The position numbers and the translations under genes were made by a program. Below are positions 34,700-45,936 of a stretch of DNA of 64,000 nucleotides, piece by piece; position 1 is the first letter of the stretch; every line of letters begins with the position of its first letter. Origin of the DNA: Moniliophthora roreri (lineage: Eukaryota; Basidiomycota; Agaricomycetes; Agaricales; Marasmiaceae); NCBI GenBank assembly GCA_001466705.2, contig LATX02000200.1, positions 1,798,001 through 1,862,000 of the forward strand, read 5' to 3'. The notes beneath the pieces were generated by a model, which saw nothing but the letters and a program-made list of their open reading frames with translations, searched no databases and had not been told where the DNA came from.

Positions 34700-37600
34700 A
34701 TGCATCGTGGCCGCGGTCGAGGTGGTCCCAGCCGAGGTGGTCCCAGAGCGTCAGGGTCTTCGTTTAGACCACCGCCTTCAGAAACCCCACCTGGTGGGAG
34801 CAACGCTACGATGGTCACGACCAACCTATTTCCTATCACAAAGTACGTTTTTTATCTCACGCGTAGTGTTCTTCAGTCGGCTTATTCCTTTTCATAGACT
34901 TCCGAACAAAAAATACTGGCAATACGAACTAAGTAAGCCACCGTTGCTCCTCGTTGACCCTGAACACCGATGTTCGTTCTATTCTACAGCTATCACTCCC
35001 GAAGTCAAGAATTTTGCCAGAAGACAGGAGATAATGGCGAGGTTGAAGACCAACGTGGCGCCAGATTTGTTCCAGTCGCTTCCTATCTACGATGGAATGA
35101 AACAAGTCTATGTCTGCTCAGAACTCAAACTTCATGGATCAGGCGGAGGAAAAGTAAGGTATCTGCATACTTTATCATGGAATATATCTGACTTCGATGC
35201 TTGCAGTACCTCGTGTCGATGAACAATTCCCCGCCTCAAGTTGGGCAACGAGGAACGTATGAAGTCCGACTGACAAAGACGAGTGCTGTACCGGTCAATT
35301 TCTCGTAGGCTCTTCTCCTTGCGTCTTGGTACGTGCCTGAAGGCCTGACGCTTTCTTAATAGTGACTTACCACGTCTGTTGAAAACGCGAGGATCTTCAG
35401 TTGAAGCCATTACCGTGGCCACAAACTTGTTGCAACTAATCATTAAACAAGCTTCCAACCAGTAAGTCAACTCGTGACATGTTCCTTCATTTTGTTGACT
35501 GACTCCACCAAAGAAACCACCCTCACAACGCTCGCTCGTACTTTACGGATCAAGGCAAGATGATCGTTCAGGGAAGTGGCCTCGAACTTTTGCGAGGATT
35601 CTTCCAGTAAGTACTTGTCATTGAGATTGCTTGGTCATGTTAACGACAGCTATCTTGTAGGTCTGTCCGCCCAGGCATCAACCAGATGTATATAAACGTC
35701 GACACTTCCATGACGGCCGCGTATGTTCCTGTTGCTCTATCTCACTCCCTGAACTCACTAAATATCTCAGCTATCGGCCGGGGAACCTGGTAGACCTGTG
35801 TATGGACTTTATGAACACAGGTAACGCTCGGGATCTCGCCCTGCCCGCAGGTTCTCGCGGTTTCAAGAAGCTGGAAAATTTTGTCAAGAAGATTCAGGTC
35901 TACGTCAGCTCGATGAAGAGAGTCAAGGTTATTCGAGGCCTCGAACCAAATGCCGATGGATTCCAGTTCAATAAAGACGGAGTGGCGATGACTGTCGGGG
36001 TGCGTATACGTCCCCATAAATAATCTCGTGTTCTTCCTGATCGACTTTGTTGACAGACGTATATGAAATCTGTACACAACATTGATCTACGCTATCGTGG
36101 GATTGTTGGTGCAAAACTTTCAGGACCAAATGAGACCCCAATCATTGTACCTCTGGAAGTCTGCATGGTTCAACTGGGTCAATTGTACAAGAAGAGGTTT
36201 CCAGAAGAGTTTACATCCGCTGCCGTTGGTTTCGCAACCCTCAAACCACAAGAACGATTGGATTGGATCTCTGCAAGGGGTTTGGCACCTGTGAGTCGTT
36301 TCGGCTGCATCATCAAAGCTCATTTATAACACTAATACTCAGGTTGGCGACTACGCCCGCTCGGAGTATATCACGGAAAGCGGCATGGAAATTGCCACAC
36401 AGCCTAAGACGATTCAAGGCAAGGTCCTCGACATACCATCGGTTATGTTTAAGGGGGAGCTGGTGAGTCTTATCGGTACAGTGCCATACCTATTTAACTC
36501 TTGGCGCTATGTTTAGAAACCCCAGAATGGTGCCTGGAACGTTTTGCACCAGCACTTGAACGAGGCGGCTCCTTTCACGACGTGGGCTGCCGTTACTTTT
36601 GCAGATCGCGTTCATAGAGCCGCCTTAGAGAGTCATATGAAGTCTCTTGCCGAATGTTGTTCCAACCTGGGTAAGCTTGCGTTAAGATACCATTGTTACC
36701 TTACCAACTTGCTAACTAGTTCGTAGGGATGAGTACGTGTATGAACTGTATTCGCGTGTTCTTTTCGATTTATTTTTATCTCTTCAGAGGTGGGACCGCC
36801 AGTAAAGATCTTAGAGGGTGGTGGCCAATATCCTGAACGTGTAAGTCTATCATGCTGCTGATGAAGCACTGATCTCACGGCATCCAAAAGGCTTTGAAGG
36901 AGATCATAGATGAAGCAGCACGACTTGGGTTGCCTAAAAATTTGTTTATCGTCCTCATTGTCCTCCCAACAAACGCTGCCGATTTACGTACTCAAGTAAA
37001 GCATTGGGGTGATATTGAGAATGGTTTGTGTGCACCCCAGCAAGGAGTTAATCAGGGACTGATTAGATTGACAGGTGTCCGTACACAATGTATCAGGGAG
37101 AGCAAGTTGTTCAAAGCCAATAATCAATATTGGAACAACATTGCCTTGAAGTGAGGATGCATCATGATTCCTGTGACAGACAGATATTAATGTACTTCCA
37201 AGATTGAATGCCCGGCTTGGGGGAAGAAATTTTGTTGTCAAATCCCCAGCAATGGCAAGATTTCGTTGTGAGCCGACCATTATCATGGGTGCGGATGTGG
37301 GGCACCCCGGACCAGGAATTCAGCGCCCTTCAGTTGCAAGCCTTGTCTGGTCTACGGATCTAGATGCTTCCAAGTACTGTGCAGTCACAAGTATTCAACA
37401 CCCTCGGCTAGAGAGGATTGCTGATTTAGAAGGGATGGCCGAGATTGCAATCAAAGACTTTGCCAGTAGGTTTGGTGGTACACCACCTTCTCGTATTCTC
37501 TTTTTCAGGGATGGCTTGTCCGAGGGCGAATACAAGAAGACAGCACAGGAGGAGATTCAGATGCTGGAAAGTAAGCCTGTGTTTTGTACCTTTCATGTTG

Positions 37601-38444
37601 CCACTCCTGACTGATCTTCTCACTTCTAGACATCTGGAAGGTTAAGCACAGTAATAAATTTCCAAAGCCACCCAAGCTCACCTATGTAATTGTAGGGAAA
37701 GGGTAAGATCACATTGAATACTATTTACACCGGACTTGCTGACAGGTCCATAGGCACCACCTTGTCTTCTTCCCTGGCAGCAGGAACGCCGCCAATGATG
37801 GCAAAGGCAACTGTAGAGCAGGTTTTGTGACTGACCAAAATACGGAGATCGCAAGTGCCTTGGCGCCAGACTTCTACCTCATGTCTCATCAGGCCATCCT
37901 TGGGAGTCAGTTTATTCTTTGACCTTGTCGTCTTGTTAGTGTTCCATGGACTGATTAACTCTTCCAGCGTCTCGCTCAAGTCATTATATTTTACTGCGTG
38001 ACGACAACAACGAGGGCATCGCAGGGTAAGATCCAACTGATTCCCATTATCGCTTTGCTGATGTGTAGATGCTTTGTAGGATTCAACAACTTGCATTCTC
38101 TCTATGCCACGTCTATGCTAAAGCAACTCGTTCAGTTTCCATTCCTGCCCCGGTTTACTGTAAGTCTGTGTACTTTATGGTGGATTACTTTCTCTGACAT
38201 CTTCATGCAACAGATGCTGATGTGAGTTGATATCTCCCACTTAGACAAGCTGACTTACCTGTTACCTGCTTAGCTGGCTTGTTCTCGTGCTGGATTCCAC
38301 TTCTCGCCCAGGTCACAACACCACTTCAGCGATACCTCTAGCGTTAGCAGTGGTGGAGGTGGTCGTCAGTTCGACTTGGAGCAGTGGACACAAGAATATC
38401 GACCCATCAATCATTCCATGCAGACTTCGATGTACTTCTTGTAA
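34700..38444 (+). CDS. Argonaute (PIWI-domain small-RNA effector)
   Basis: This is the core effector of RNA interference. From 34700 it reads MHRGRGRGGPSRGGPRASG, an RG-rich N-terminus. It continues KLPNKKYWQYEL (ArgoN), the L1 linker with GSGLELLRGFFQSVRPG, and a PAZ domain (YRPGNLVDLCMDFM to about 36010). L2 follows with HNIDLRYRGIVGAK and CMVQLGQLYKKRFPEEF. The MID domain has PKNLFIVLIVLP and TQCIRESKLFK. PIWI carries IIMGADVGHPGPG (first Asp), LERIADLEGM (Glu finger region), ILFFRDGLSEGEYK (second Asp) and, across an 8-nt microexon at 38214-38221, VYYADLACSRAGFH (third Asp). The protein ends SMQTSMYFL, with the stop at 38442-38444. All slicer positions are acidic, so cleavage is likely. 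ADVGHP replaces the common ADVTHP. About 20 exons; roughly 900 residues. Confidence 0.93.
38214..38221 (+). other. 8-nt microexon in Argonaute
   Basis: The eight bases atgctgat lie between an acceptor (caacag) and a donor (gtgagt). Joined to the flanking exons they give VYYAD and then LACSRAG, which restores the conserved PIWI block. Skipping it would shift the frame and lose the third catalytic Asp. Confidence 0.8.
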
Positions 38445-38693
38445 TGAGTAGGTTTGCTCAGTCATTTTAGCAAACATGCTGTGTGTAAGATAGAGACGTC
38501 GACGGACTTCGCAGTAATCACGAATCGGTTTTACGTTTCATGAGTTTGGTTATTGAGTCTCGTGCCGTACATACAGCCGTTTCCTGAGACTTTGAATAAC
38601 GCTCACGTCCTCAGAGGGAACGATAACGAAGGGTCACCAAACAGGTAAGGTGTTCAAGTGCGGAAAGTAGATTTCTATGCAATTAGGATGAAA

Positions 38694-39488
38694 TTACATG
38701 ACATTGAGGTCGCCGAACTTCTCTCTGTACCCTATTAGATGATGTTAGCAGTAGTTTCAAATGAACCACAGCAATAATCACACACCTGGTACGCTCCATT
38801 TACCCTTCTTCATCATGGTCTCTACGGTCTGGACGATACGTGGGTGAGCATCACCGACATCGTCGGCCTGGGGAACAGAAATGAGTAAAGCGAGTAAGAA
38901 CCAGCGTACGAAAAACGCACGGTGAGCTGGTCGAAGGGCCGGGCCTCCTCGATGTTTGCGAGAGTGGCCTGAAGTTGCTTAATCTCAGCATCGACCTTCT
39001 CCTCGGTCTCCTTTGCATTTGCGAGCTATTGTAGCAGAAATAATGTGAGAGTGTGTTACAAGGTAGCCGTTCGAAATAACTTACAGCCTTGGCCTCGAAA
39101 GATTCAATAGCCTTAACGTGTGCGCTAACGTCGTAGGTCACGGGCTTAAACTCCTTCAGAGTCCTCTCGGCCTCGTCAACGATAGCCTTGTTCTTCAAAA
39201 CATTCCGGTAGTGCGCGAAATCAACGGTAGTGGGTTGAGAGGCATATTGGCCATGTATACGTTGGGCTTCGCTGTGACGCTTGCGAAAGGCTTGGACCGC
39301 AGCAATGGTCTCTATAGAGTCTATGAGGATACCTCATAATAATGGTAGGGTCTACTGAAGCTCACCCTTTCCGAGACCAAGAGAGGTATAAATACGGGTG
39401 AAATCCTAGGTGGAAATGAGCTTGACGCAAAATTTCTGTTAAAGAATCAACTAACCACCGCTGCAGCGGCTGTTCTAGCAGCAGCCAT
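38694..39488 (-). CDS. ATP7: Mitochondrial ATP synthase subunit d (ATP7)
   Basis: This is a peripheral-stalk subunit of F1Fo ATP synthase. The start at 39488 gives MAAARTAAAAVDFTRIYTSL, followed by GKGETIAAVQAFRKRHSEAQ. Next come VDFAHYRNVLKNKAIVDEAE and FKPVTYDVSAHVKAIESFEA. The later exons give LANAKETEEKVDAEIKQLQA, ARPFDQLTV and ADDVGDAHPRIVQTVETMMK. The last exon reads KGKWSVPGYREKFGDLNVM, with the stop at 38694-38696. The WSVPGYREKFGDL ending is characteristic of fungal subunit d. Five to six exons; about 170 residues, normal size. The gene converges with Argonaute. Confidence 0.93.
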
Positions 39489-39799
39489 GTCCTATTAAAG
39501 CTGACATATTAAAGCCAGTAAGCGTAGAAAAATGGCAGGAATTCGCACTTTTCAAGTGAGTGGGGTCGGTGAACGGTGGTGGACGGTGGAAAGCTGGCTT
39601 TTTGACTCCGGCTGCATCCGTGGGTTTCTTTCTCACGGCGCGTACCCAGCAACTCTCCCACCACTGTACCAGGACAACCCCCACTCTTCCTAGGTTCCAT
39701 CTGTCTGTATCCCATACTTCAACTTATGTGTATACGAGCTTTAAGATGAAAACTTCGCCGAAGCATTTGAGATGAAATCTCTACCGACTTACAAGACGG

Positions 39800-40780
39800 A
39801 TTCGGCCCAGGACAGTGAGCCCGTGCGTTTTTTCTGGCGTGCACTTGGTTCCTCAACATGCTCCTAGAATCGGAAAACCGCGTCAAGGTATTACCGCTGC
39901 TTCAGGAATGTAGTTGAGAAGAAGCCCGGGGGGGCTTTCTATCATCACATCTGAAGGCCCTCGCCTCTTGGACGCACCGGTCGCAGAGTGCATCAAGCTT
40001 CTGGAGAAGTGCACGTCCCTTTGACATCTCGGAGTTGACTTTGCTCGGGTTGACTTTGATGATTTTAGTGATATCCTCGAGCGCGCCTCCGATGCCGGGT
40101 TCAACAATCCCTGGGACTCGGCGCACGAGATTTGGCTCAACTGCATCTCCCGACTGCCACTGCATGGTCTAACGGTGGTATCAGGTCATAAAACCTGGTG
40201 GATAGCAAATCATATCACCACTCTCTCCAAGGCACTGACCCATCTCGATCTTCGAGATACCACCGAGTGGGACCTTCCCCTGGAATACGCGTTCGTCTCT
40301 AATATCACCCACGTCACTGTACATCAACGCAGGCAGCACGATCATTGGCTCCAGAACGGGTGTATAATCAACCAAATTGCGAAGACAAACTCATGGAGAA
40401 CATTGCCGAACGTTTAGAACACCTCGAGAACCTGAAAGTTCTAAGTAGCGGCGTCCATAGTCGACGCAGTCATGCTCTGGCATGAATCCACCCCGTCTGG
40501 AGACTACCAGTATCCGCATGGCAATTCAGAAGATTGCCTATAACCAGGAAGAACAAATGACTCAAAAGCTTGAGTCTGCGGGTCACTAGGATGGCCGAAT
40601 GGTTACCATGGAGAACTCAACAATGGAAGCCGAGTACGATGAGCCTTCTCTTTTCTTTGGTTGGCATGAACAGTGGAAGAACGGTATCGTTCCTTCAGAG
40701 TCTAATATTTGGTCGCAAACTGAAAAGGTCATTGAGGGTTATCAACATCGCAGATGGCAATTTAAATGGTAAGATCTCCG
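39800..40780 (+). pseudogene. Probable decayed gene for an agaricomycete hypothetical protein
   Basis: Coding-like phrases run along the plus strand but in shifting frames. They are IITSEGPRLLDAPVAECIKL (ending at TGA near 40022), VDFDDFSDILERASDAG and HEIWLNCISRLPLHGLTV. Then come LTHLDLRDTTEWDLPLEYAF and HDHWLQNGCIINQIA, and after a frame change MENIAERLEHLENLKVL. After another break the frame reads EYDEPSLFFGWHEQWKNG to a stop near 40769. The content resembles leucine-rich, F-box-associated hypothetical proteins of mushrooms. At least one in-frame stop and two frame changes have no convincing splice signals, which argues for decay, though very short introns cannot be excluded. Confidence 0.5.
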
Positions 40781-41284
40781 TTCGCTCGAACATATTTTCA
40801 TGAACTGACTGAGCTGTAGCCAACGCCAGCACTGGAAAATCCCGTCTTTCTTCCGTAGAGTGTATATGCTTGAATACTTCACATACGCTACTCCGACATT
40901 CATTACAATACATATCTACCTTTCTCAGAATTAATTCATCGTTGAATTTCCGGCCAGGCGATTCCACAAAGGTCGTTGAGATACATTTGAAATGATGACC
41001 GGTCACCACGCGCGATCCGTTTTTCCCTTCAACCACTACCACTCAAGCCGGGCGCGACCTTGTATGATCTATAGCTTCGAAAAACACCCTGCGTGCTTAT
41101 TCCTTGCGACCATTCAAGTCATGGCCAAGAACTTACTCAATGTCCAACGTATTGGCCCCGAGAAGATGAGTGCCCGCCGGTGATTTGCCGTCCAGGAGCC
41201 CAGCATCTTGACAAGAATATCCCCTACTTGTGGGTCCTACCGTTCCGACCACGACTCTGCCATTCTTTTCGAAATTTATGCTAA

Positions 41285-43873
41285 ATGTCAACCTTTGAAA
41301 GTAATCTTCGGCGAAGACGCGTAGAACTCCAATTCAGGAAGGTTACTCGTGAGTTCGACTTACACCTCTGGGAAAGGACTGTCTGACCAGGTTGCAGAGC
41401 AGATATTGAGATATCCGCCATGGATGTACGTCGTCGGACTGGGACTCTTGAGCTTCATCTCATACGTGCGTTGTCAACTGCAGCTTATCCTATAACTTAA
41501 TTTCTTGAAATACTGAACACTTTCGACAGATGCTCCTACGGCCTCAAGCAATGCGAATAGGCGTCCCTCCTTTATTCTACTCCGACCCTTCGGATTCAAC
41601 TGAATCATATCCCATCTTTCCCGATGCCTCCACCGCAAACTTAATCTCCGTACAAGCTACTAGACAAAAGGCAGTGGTCGGTGCTTTCAAGGTGAGTGAG
41701 TACCATGGTGGCGACACGCATATTGACACTTCACATATAGCATGCATGGAAAGCCTACGGTTTGTACTTTCAATGGCTATATTCACGTCCTATTCATCCA
41801 CAATACAGAACGTGACGCAATGGGCTCGGATGAATATCACCCAGATAGCGGAGAGGGAACCGATTTCTCGGGAGACGGTGGAATCGGGTATTTTATCGTC
41901 GATGCGCTCGACACCATGCATCTCATGGGTCTGAGATCAGAATATGAACGAGCGAGGCAATGGATTCAGGACGAGCTGTCATTCAAAAGGAACGGGATGT
42001 ACAGCACTTTCGAGGTGCATCGTATTACGTACCGACTGCGGAACTACAGCTGACTGTTCTCCACATAGACCACTATCAGAGTCCTCGGTGGGCTTCTTAG
42101 CGCATACTTTCTCACATCGGACCCATTATACCGCGAGCGAGCGATTGAACTTGGGGAACGTATCCTTCCAGCATTCAATACACCTTCCGGTCTTCCTATA
42201 TCTACCATCAATCTTGCTACCATAGAGGACATGCAAGGTGGATTACGAGGTGGTATGGGAATGGCACACGGGAACATTGCCGAAGTTGCTTCACTTCAGC
42301 TCGAGTTCAAGTATTTGGCAGAAATTGCGAAGAACGAGACCTTTTGGAGGAAGGCCGAGAATGTGATGGCGGTGGTCAATAAGGCGCTTCCTGAGAATGG
42401 GCTGGCCCCAATTCAAATTGAGTGGGTTTTCTCTTTGGAATGATGATCCCTGGCTGAGACGACTGTAGCATATACGGTGGATCCTTCATAGACTCGGAAA
42501 TTAGACTGGGCTCTCGAGGAGACTCGTATTACGAATATCTATTGTAAGTCTGTTTCGATTCATCCAGTCGCATAAACCTGACTCTATTGGGCAGGAAACA
42601 GTATTTACAAACGGTGAAATCGCTCTCCCAGTTTCCGTGAGGCTTTTAACATTTAAAGACTTAGGATCGAACGGAACCCATCTACAAGAAGGTATATGTC
42701 GTTTTCTTTTCTTTGATATGAGGCTGCCGCTCATCAATCTCATAGATGTACGATACAGCAATGCAGGGTGTCCACGACAAACTGGTGCAGAAGACCCCAA
42801 CCAAGGGACTAACTTACATTGCCCCACTTACCCCGCAACGACTCCTGAAAGGTGGGAAGTACGTACTGCTCAGGTGGAAATAGTCAACTACGTCTAATCA
42901 TTCTGCGAATAGAACTTGGAAGACCGGCAATCGTCAGGAACACCTGGTCTGCTTTTTGGCCGGTTCACTGATGCTTGGCGCAACGACATCAGGCGCACTA
43001 TCGCAGGGTGTATCCCTGCCTCCGTTACCCGAAGAACTGACGCCACAAGGACGTAGAGATTGGAAAACTGGGGTTGAATTGTTGGAGACGTGTATGCGAA
43101 CACACGAGACTGCGACGTGAGTCAACTGTGGCGCAAATCGGACACTAAATGACGCCATTCTAGAGGGCTCTCTCCCGAAATTGTGACATTTGGAACGGAT
43201 CCTGAAGGCTCGGACCGTGACTGGTACATACAAGATAGCAGGCATGTCCACCTTCGTTGTTCGCTTCTCTTGATGGTCAACCTTTCAATCCAGTATGGTA
43301 AGAGGTGGATCACCACCCTATGACGCTCGATATATGTTACGGTGGGTACCGTGTCATGCCCAAAAATACTGCGTATCAACGATCTGTTACAGCCCAGAGA
43401 CTGTCGAATCGCTGTTCATTGCCTTCCGCCTCACCGGAGATCCACGATACCGCGATTACGCATGGAACATCTTTTCTGCAATCGAGAAGCATTGTAAGCT
43501 TCAAACAGGAGGATATCTCACTGTATTGCATGTGGACCAGACTCCTGTGAGGCGCTTTGACCAAATGGAAACCTTCTTGATGGTGCTTCATTGGCCCCTC
43601 CTTGAATCATACCCGCGTCGCTGACCACTTCCTCGGAAACAGAGCGAAACATTCAAGTACCTGTACTTGATCTTCGGCGATTCGAGTGTCCTTCCGTTGC
43701 ACGGTGAAGCCTTCACTTAATCTTGTGGAATGTTTCTGATTTTTGCCATTTATAGACGTGGTGTTCAACACCGAGGTAAGTGGTCGTGTGCTAGGTTTAC
43801 ATCCGGTAGTGACTTTTCTCAGGCACATCCTTTCCCCATCTTCAAGCCGTCGATAAAGCCCGGATTCTTCTGA
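41285..43873 (+). CDS. GH47 ER-type mannosyl-oligosaccharide 1,2-alpha-mannosidase
   Basis: This enzyme trims N-glycans (Man9 to Man8 type) in the ER or Golgi. Exon 1 at 41285 encodes MSTFESNLRRRRVELQFRK, a basic cytosolic tail. Exon 2 carries the type II signal anchor (PPWMYVVGLGLLSFISY). Luminal GH47 blocks follow: DGGIGYFIVDALDTMHLMGL and HGNIAEVASLQLEFKYLAEI. The block EIRLGSRGDSYYEYLLKQYL contains the catalytic acid region. HLVCFLAGSLMLG, DWYIQDS and RPETVESLFIAFRLTGDPRY (second catalytic Glu) come next, then ETFKYLYLIFGD and VFNTEAHPFPIF, with the Ca-binding Thr. The stop is at 43871-43873. The expected acidic residues are all visible. About 14 exons; length near 530-560 residues, normal for the family. 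Confidence 0.92.
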
Positions 43874-44076
43874 TTTATTCATGCCACACGAGGTAGTTTA
43901 AGCGGAACTGTATATAGTATATTATGCTCTGCGTATACCTAATAGACCTGTCACCGGCCGGTCATGAAGCAAGCTGTCGATACTTAGAAGTTCCATCCGT
44001 GGGTCCCTGACCTCGAAAATGACGCAAGACCCTACTTATGACGATTGAGTCGAGGCACTGCACACGCGCCTGCGGC

Positions 44077-44084
44077 TATATAAA
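44077..44084 (+). promoter_or_regulatory. TATA box of the TspO/MBR-like gene
   Basis: TATATAAA is a strong core-promoter match 52 bp before the ATG at 44136, with a short leader, which suggests an efficiently transcribed gene. Confidence 0.6.
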
Positions 44085-44135
44085 CAGGGGAGGCTACTCA
44101 TCCCGATTTTCTATTCCGCCCCCATCCTCACGACA

Positions 44136-45003
44136 ATGGCAGACTCATGGACAGACGGTCTCTTGCTCAAAATTATCAACGTTATCGTTTACTTCCTATT
44201 CCTCGGTTCCAATATTTATACCGTCGCCTCACCCAAGGGCATCTATTATTCCTCTAAAGTCACCTACATAACCCCAGCATCATGGGCATTCGCAATTTGG
44301 TCTCTCATTCATCTTCTTCTCCTCGGCACCATCATCTACCAATTTTTCAGTGGTGGTAAAAAGGTCATCGTTGACGGAATCAGTTGGAGGTTTCCATTGC
44401 TCGGTGTGCTGAACGCCATCTATGTCAACCTGTGGGCTGCGCAGTATTATATTGTCGCATTCGTTTTTGCGCTATTTGTGTCTAGCGCAGTCACCCACAT
44501 TTACTACATTGTCAAGAAGCACCACTCTTCCCAGAGCACTGCGGATGAAGTGTTCGTTCACCTTCCCTTCTCCTTGTACCACGGTTGGACGACTGTCCTC
44601 GTCGTGCTCACGGCGTTCGAGGCTTTCGGCGTCAACGCACTTGAAAAGCCTGCCGGTGTCTGGACGAAGGTGTTCGTGTTCCTTGGGTTGTAAGTTCATA
44701 TTCTTTAAACATCAGGACTCTTATTTTGAACACTGCTTGTGTTCTAGGTTCTTCCTCGAGGGCACGGCCGCTACCTACGCCTTCTCCAGTCCTGAAGGCG
44801 ACCTTCCAGCTTCCATTGCTATTGCGTGGTCTCTGTTCGCTATTTTCGCCCGCCAGACATCATCTGGTTTCATCCACTGGTCCGCATTGGCATTTGCTAT
44901 CCTTGCATTAGTTTGGGTTATCAAGGGTGCCTTTGGGTTGAGCTCCAGAGTCAGAGGTGTGAGATTGGAGGACGAGGAGAGGGCGCCGTTGGTTGGTTCA
45001 TGA
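44136..45003 (+). CDS. Multi-pass membrane protein, TspO/MBR-like
   Basis: Two exons separated by one short intron (about 44691-44747) encode an integral membrane protein of about 270 residues. The hydrophobic segments are [100 protein letters not shown] and [19 protein letters not shown]. Two more follow the intron. The pattern [18 protein letters not shown], with Trp/Pro in the first loop, resembles TspO/MBR-related proteins. Overall it looks like a conserved but uncharacterised fungal membrane family. It ends EERAPLVGS, a possible acidic sorting tail. The function is not established; I infer only membrane location. A strong TATA box precedes it. Confidence 0.75.
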
Positions 45004-45531
45004 ATATGAATTGTGAGCAACCGTAGCAAAATGCTGCTGCTCCATAATGCTTGTCAAAACACGGTAACACGGCACGATGATCTCAATTTCTTTCCGCTTT
45101 CCCATTTCATTTCATATCACTTTTAGTTATGCTTCTCAGTATCTGTAATTCTATCTTGTATACCTATATAGGCATACATTAAATGTCTGCTTTATTTCGC
45201 TGTCAAAGCACAAGAGGGAGAACGGGTGGATCTTGGTGGCGTGAAAACGACGTCAACGTCGGTAAAATGAGCACATACTATGATACAGTAGCGGGAAGCG
45301 GGGAAGAAGAGGAATGATGAATGATGAAGACGCTAAGCTATGATACAATTGGCCATGAATGATGTAAAATTACAGTGTTGCCGGCTGTAAATAGTTCGTG
45401 CGTGTGTGTTTACGGTATCGTTCTGTCCGCTAGTGAGTGAAAGAGGAGTTGGAATGTGGATAGCAGGTCAAGATGACGAGAATGGTAAAGCAAGTGAGGA
45501 AACGCAGCATTTAGACGCAGTTGGGCAGGGA
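45004..45531. other. Convergent 3' flank
   Basis: This 528-bp interval lies between the TspO/MBR-like gene and the small preproprotein gene, which read toward each other. Several AT-rich TATCTGT/TATACCTATATA stretches near 45140-45180 could carry polyadenylation signals. I see nothing else. Confidence 0.5.
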
Positions 45532-45936
45532 TCAGAAACATCCCCAACGGCAGGCTCTCTTTTCCACATCTTCCTCTTCGGCCGATTCGCCCACCATGCT
45601 TGGTGTACCCTCAAGCTCCTCCTTCCCTTTATCGACGTTCTTTATCCGGCTCTTCTTCGCATGCCGCGCGACTCCGGCCACTGCGTAGTCCGGATGTTCA
45701 GGGAGCATCTCTTTTCGCTGACGAAAAGACAGTGACGACGGTAATGAAACGTGAGTAGATGGATTCGAAATCGAATTGGCTGCTTCTCCATTCCACTGTA
45801 TAGCGACAGGAGAACACGATGATGCTATCCATGACGCATCGTCAGCTCGGGAAAGCAAGGAAGATAAAGGCAGTGACATACGAGTAAAGAGCAACATTGT
45901 GACCAATAAAACATACAGCCACCGACAAGGGTGCAT
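45532..45936 (-). CDS. Putative secreted preproprotein ending in KR + two-Cys heptapeptide
   Basis: This uninterrupted frame of 134 residues matches no family that I recognise. The start at 45936 (MHPCRWLYVLLVTMLLFTRM) puts a hydrophobic, signal-like segment at residues ~6-17. The frame is open upstream to 46224, but only this ATG places the hydrophobic segment at the N-terminus. The middle is Ser-rich. Near the C-terminus a basic stretch (RHAKKSRIKNVDKGK) is followed by an acidic one (GESAEEEDVE). A dibasic KR (residues 126-127) and the last seven residues ACRWGCF come next, with the stop at 45532-45534. An acidic spacer, KR and a short peptide with two Cys is the layout expected for Kex2 maturation of a disulfide-closed peptide. 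It does not end in a CaaX box, so it is not a typical basidiomycete mating pheromone. Expression is unproven. Confidence 0.45.
   Translation of the reverse strand: MHPCRWLYVLLVTMLLFTRMSLPLSSLLSRADDASWIASSCSPVAIQWNGEAANSISNPSTHVSLPSSLSFRQRKEMLPEHPDYAVAGVARHAKKSRIKNVDKGKEELEGTPSMVGESAEEEDVEKRACRWGCF

Noticed and set aside
40588..40640. atggccgaatggtt resembling the D-arm of a Leu/Ser tRNA
   Set aside because: No anticodon stem, T-arm or acceptor pairing follows; it lies inside the decayed gene.
45532..45936. Mating pheromone precursor
   Set aside because: The C-terminus is GCF, not a CaaX box, and no pheromone receptor gene is nearby.
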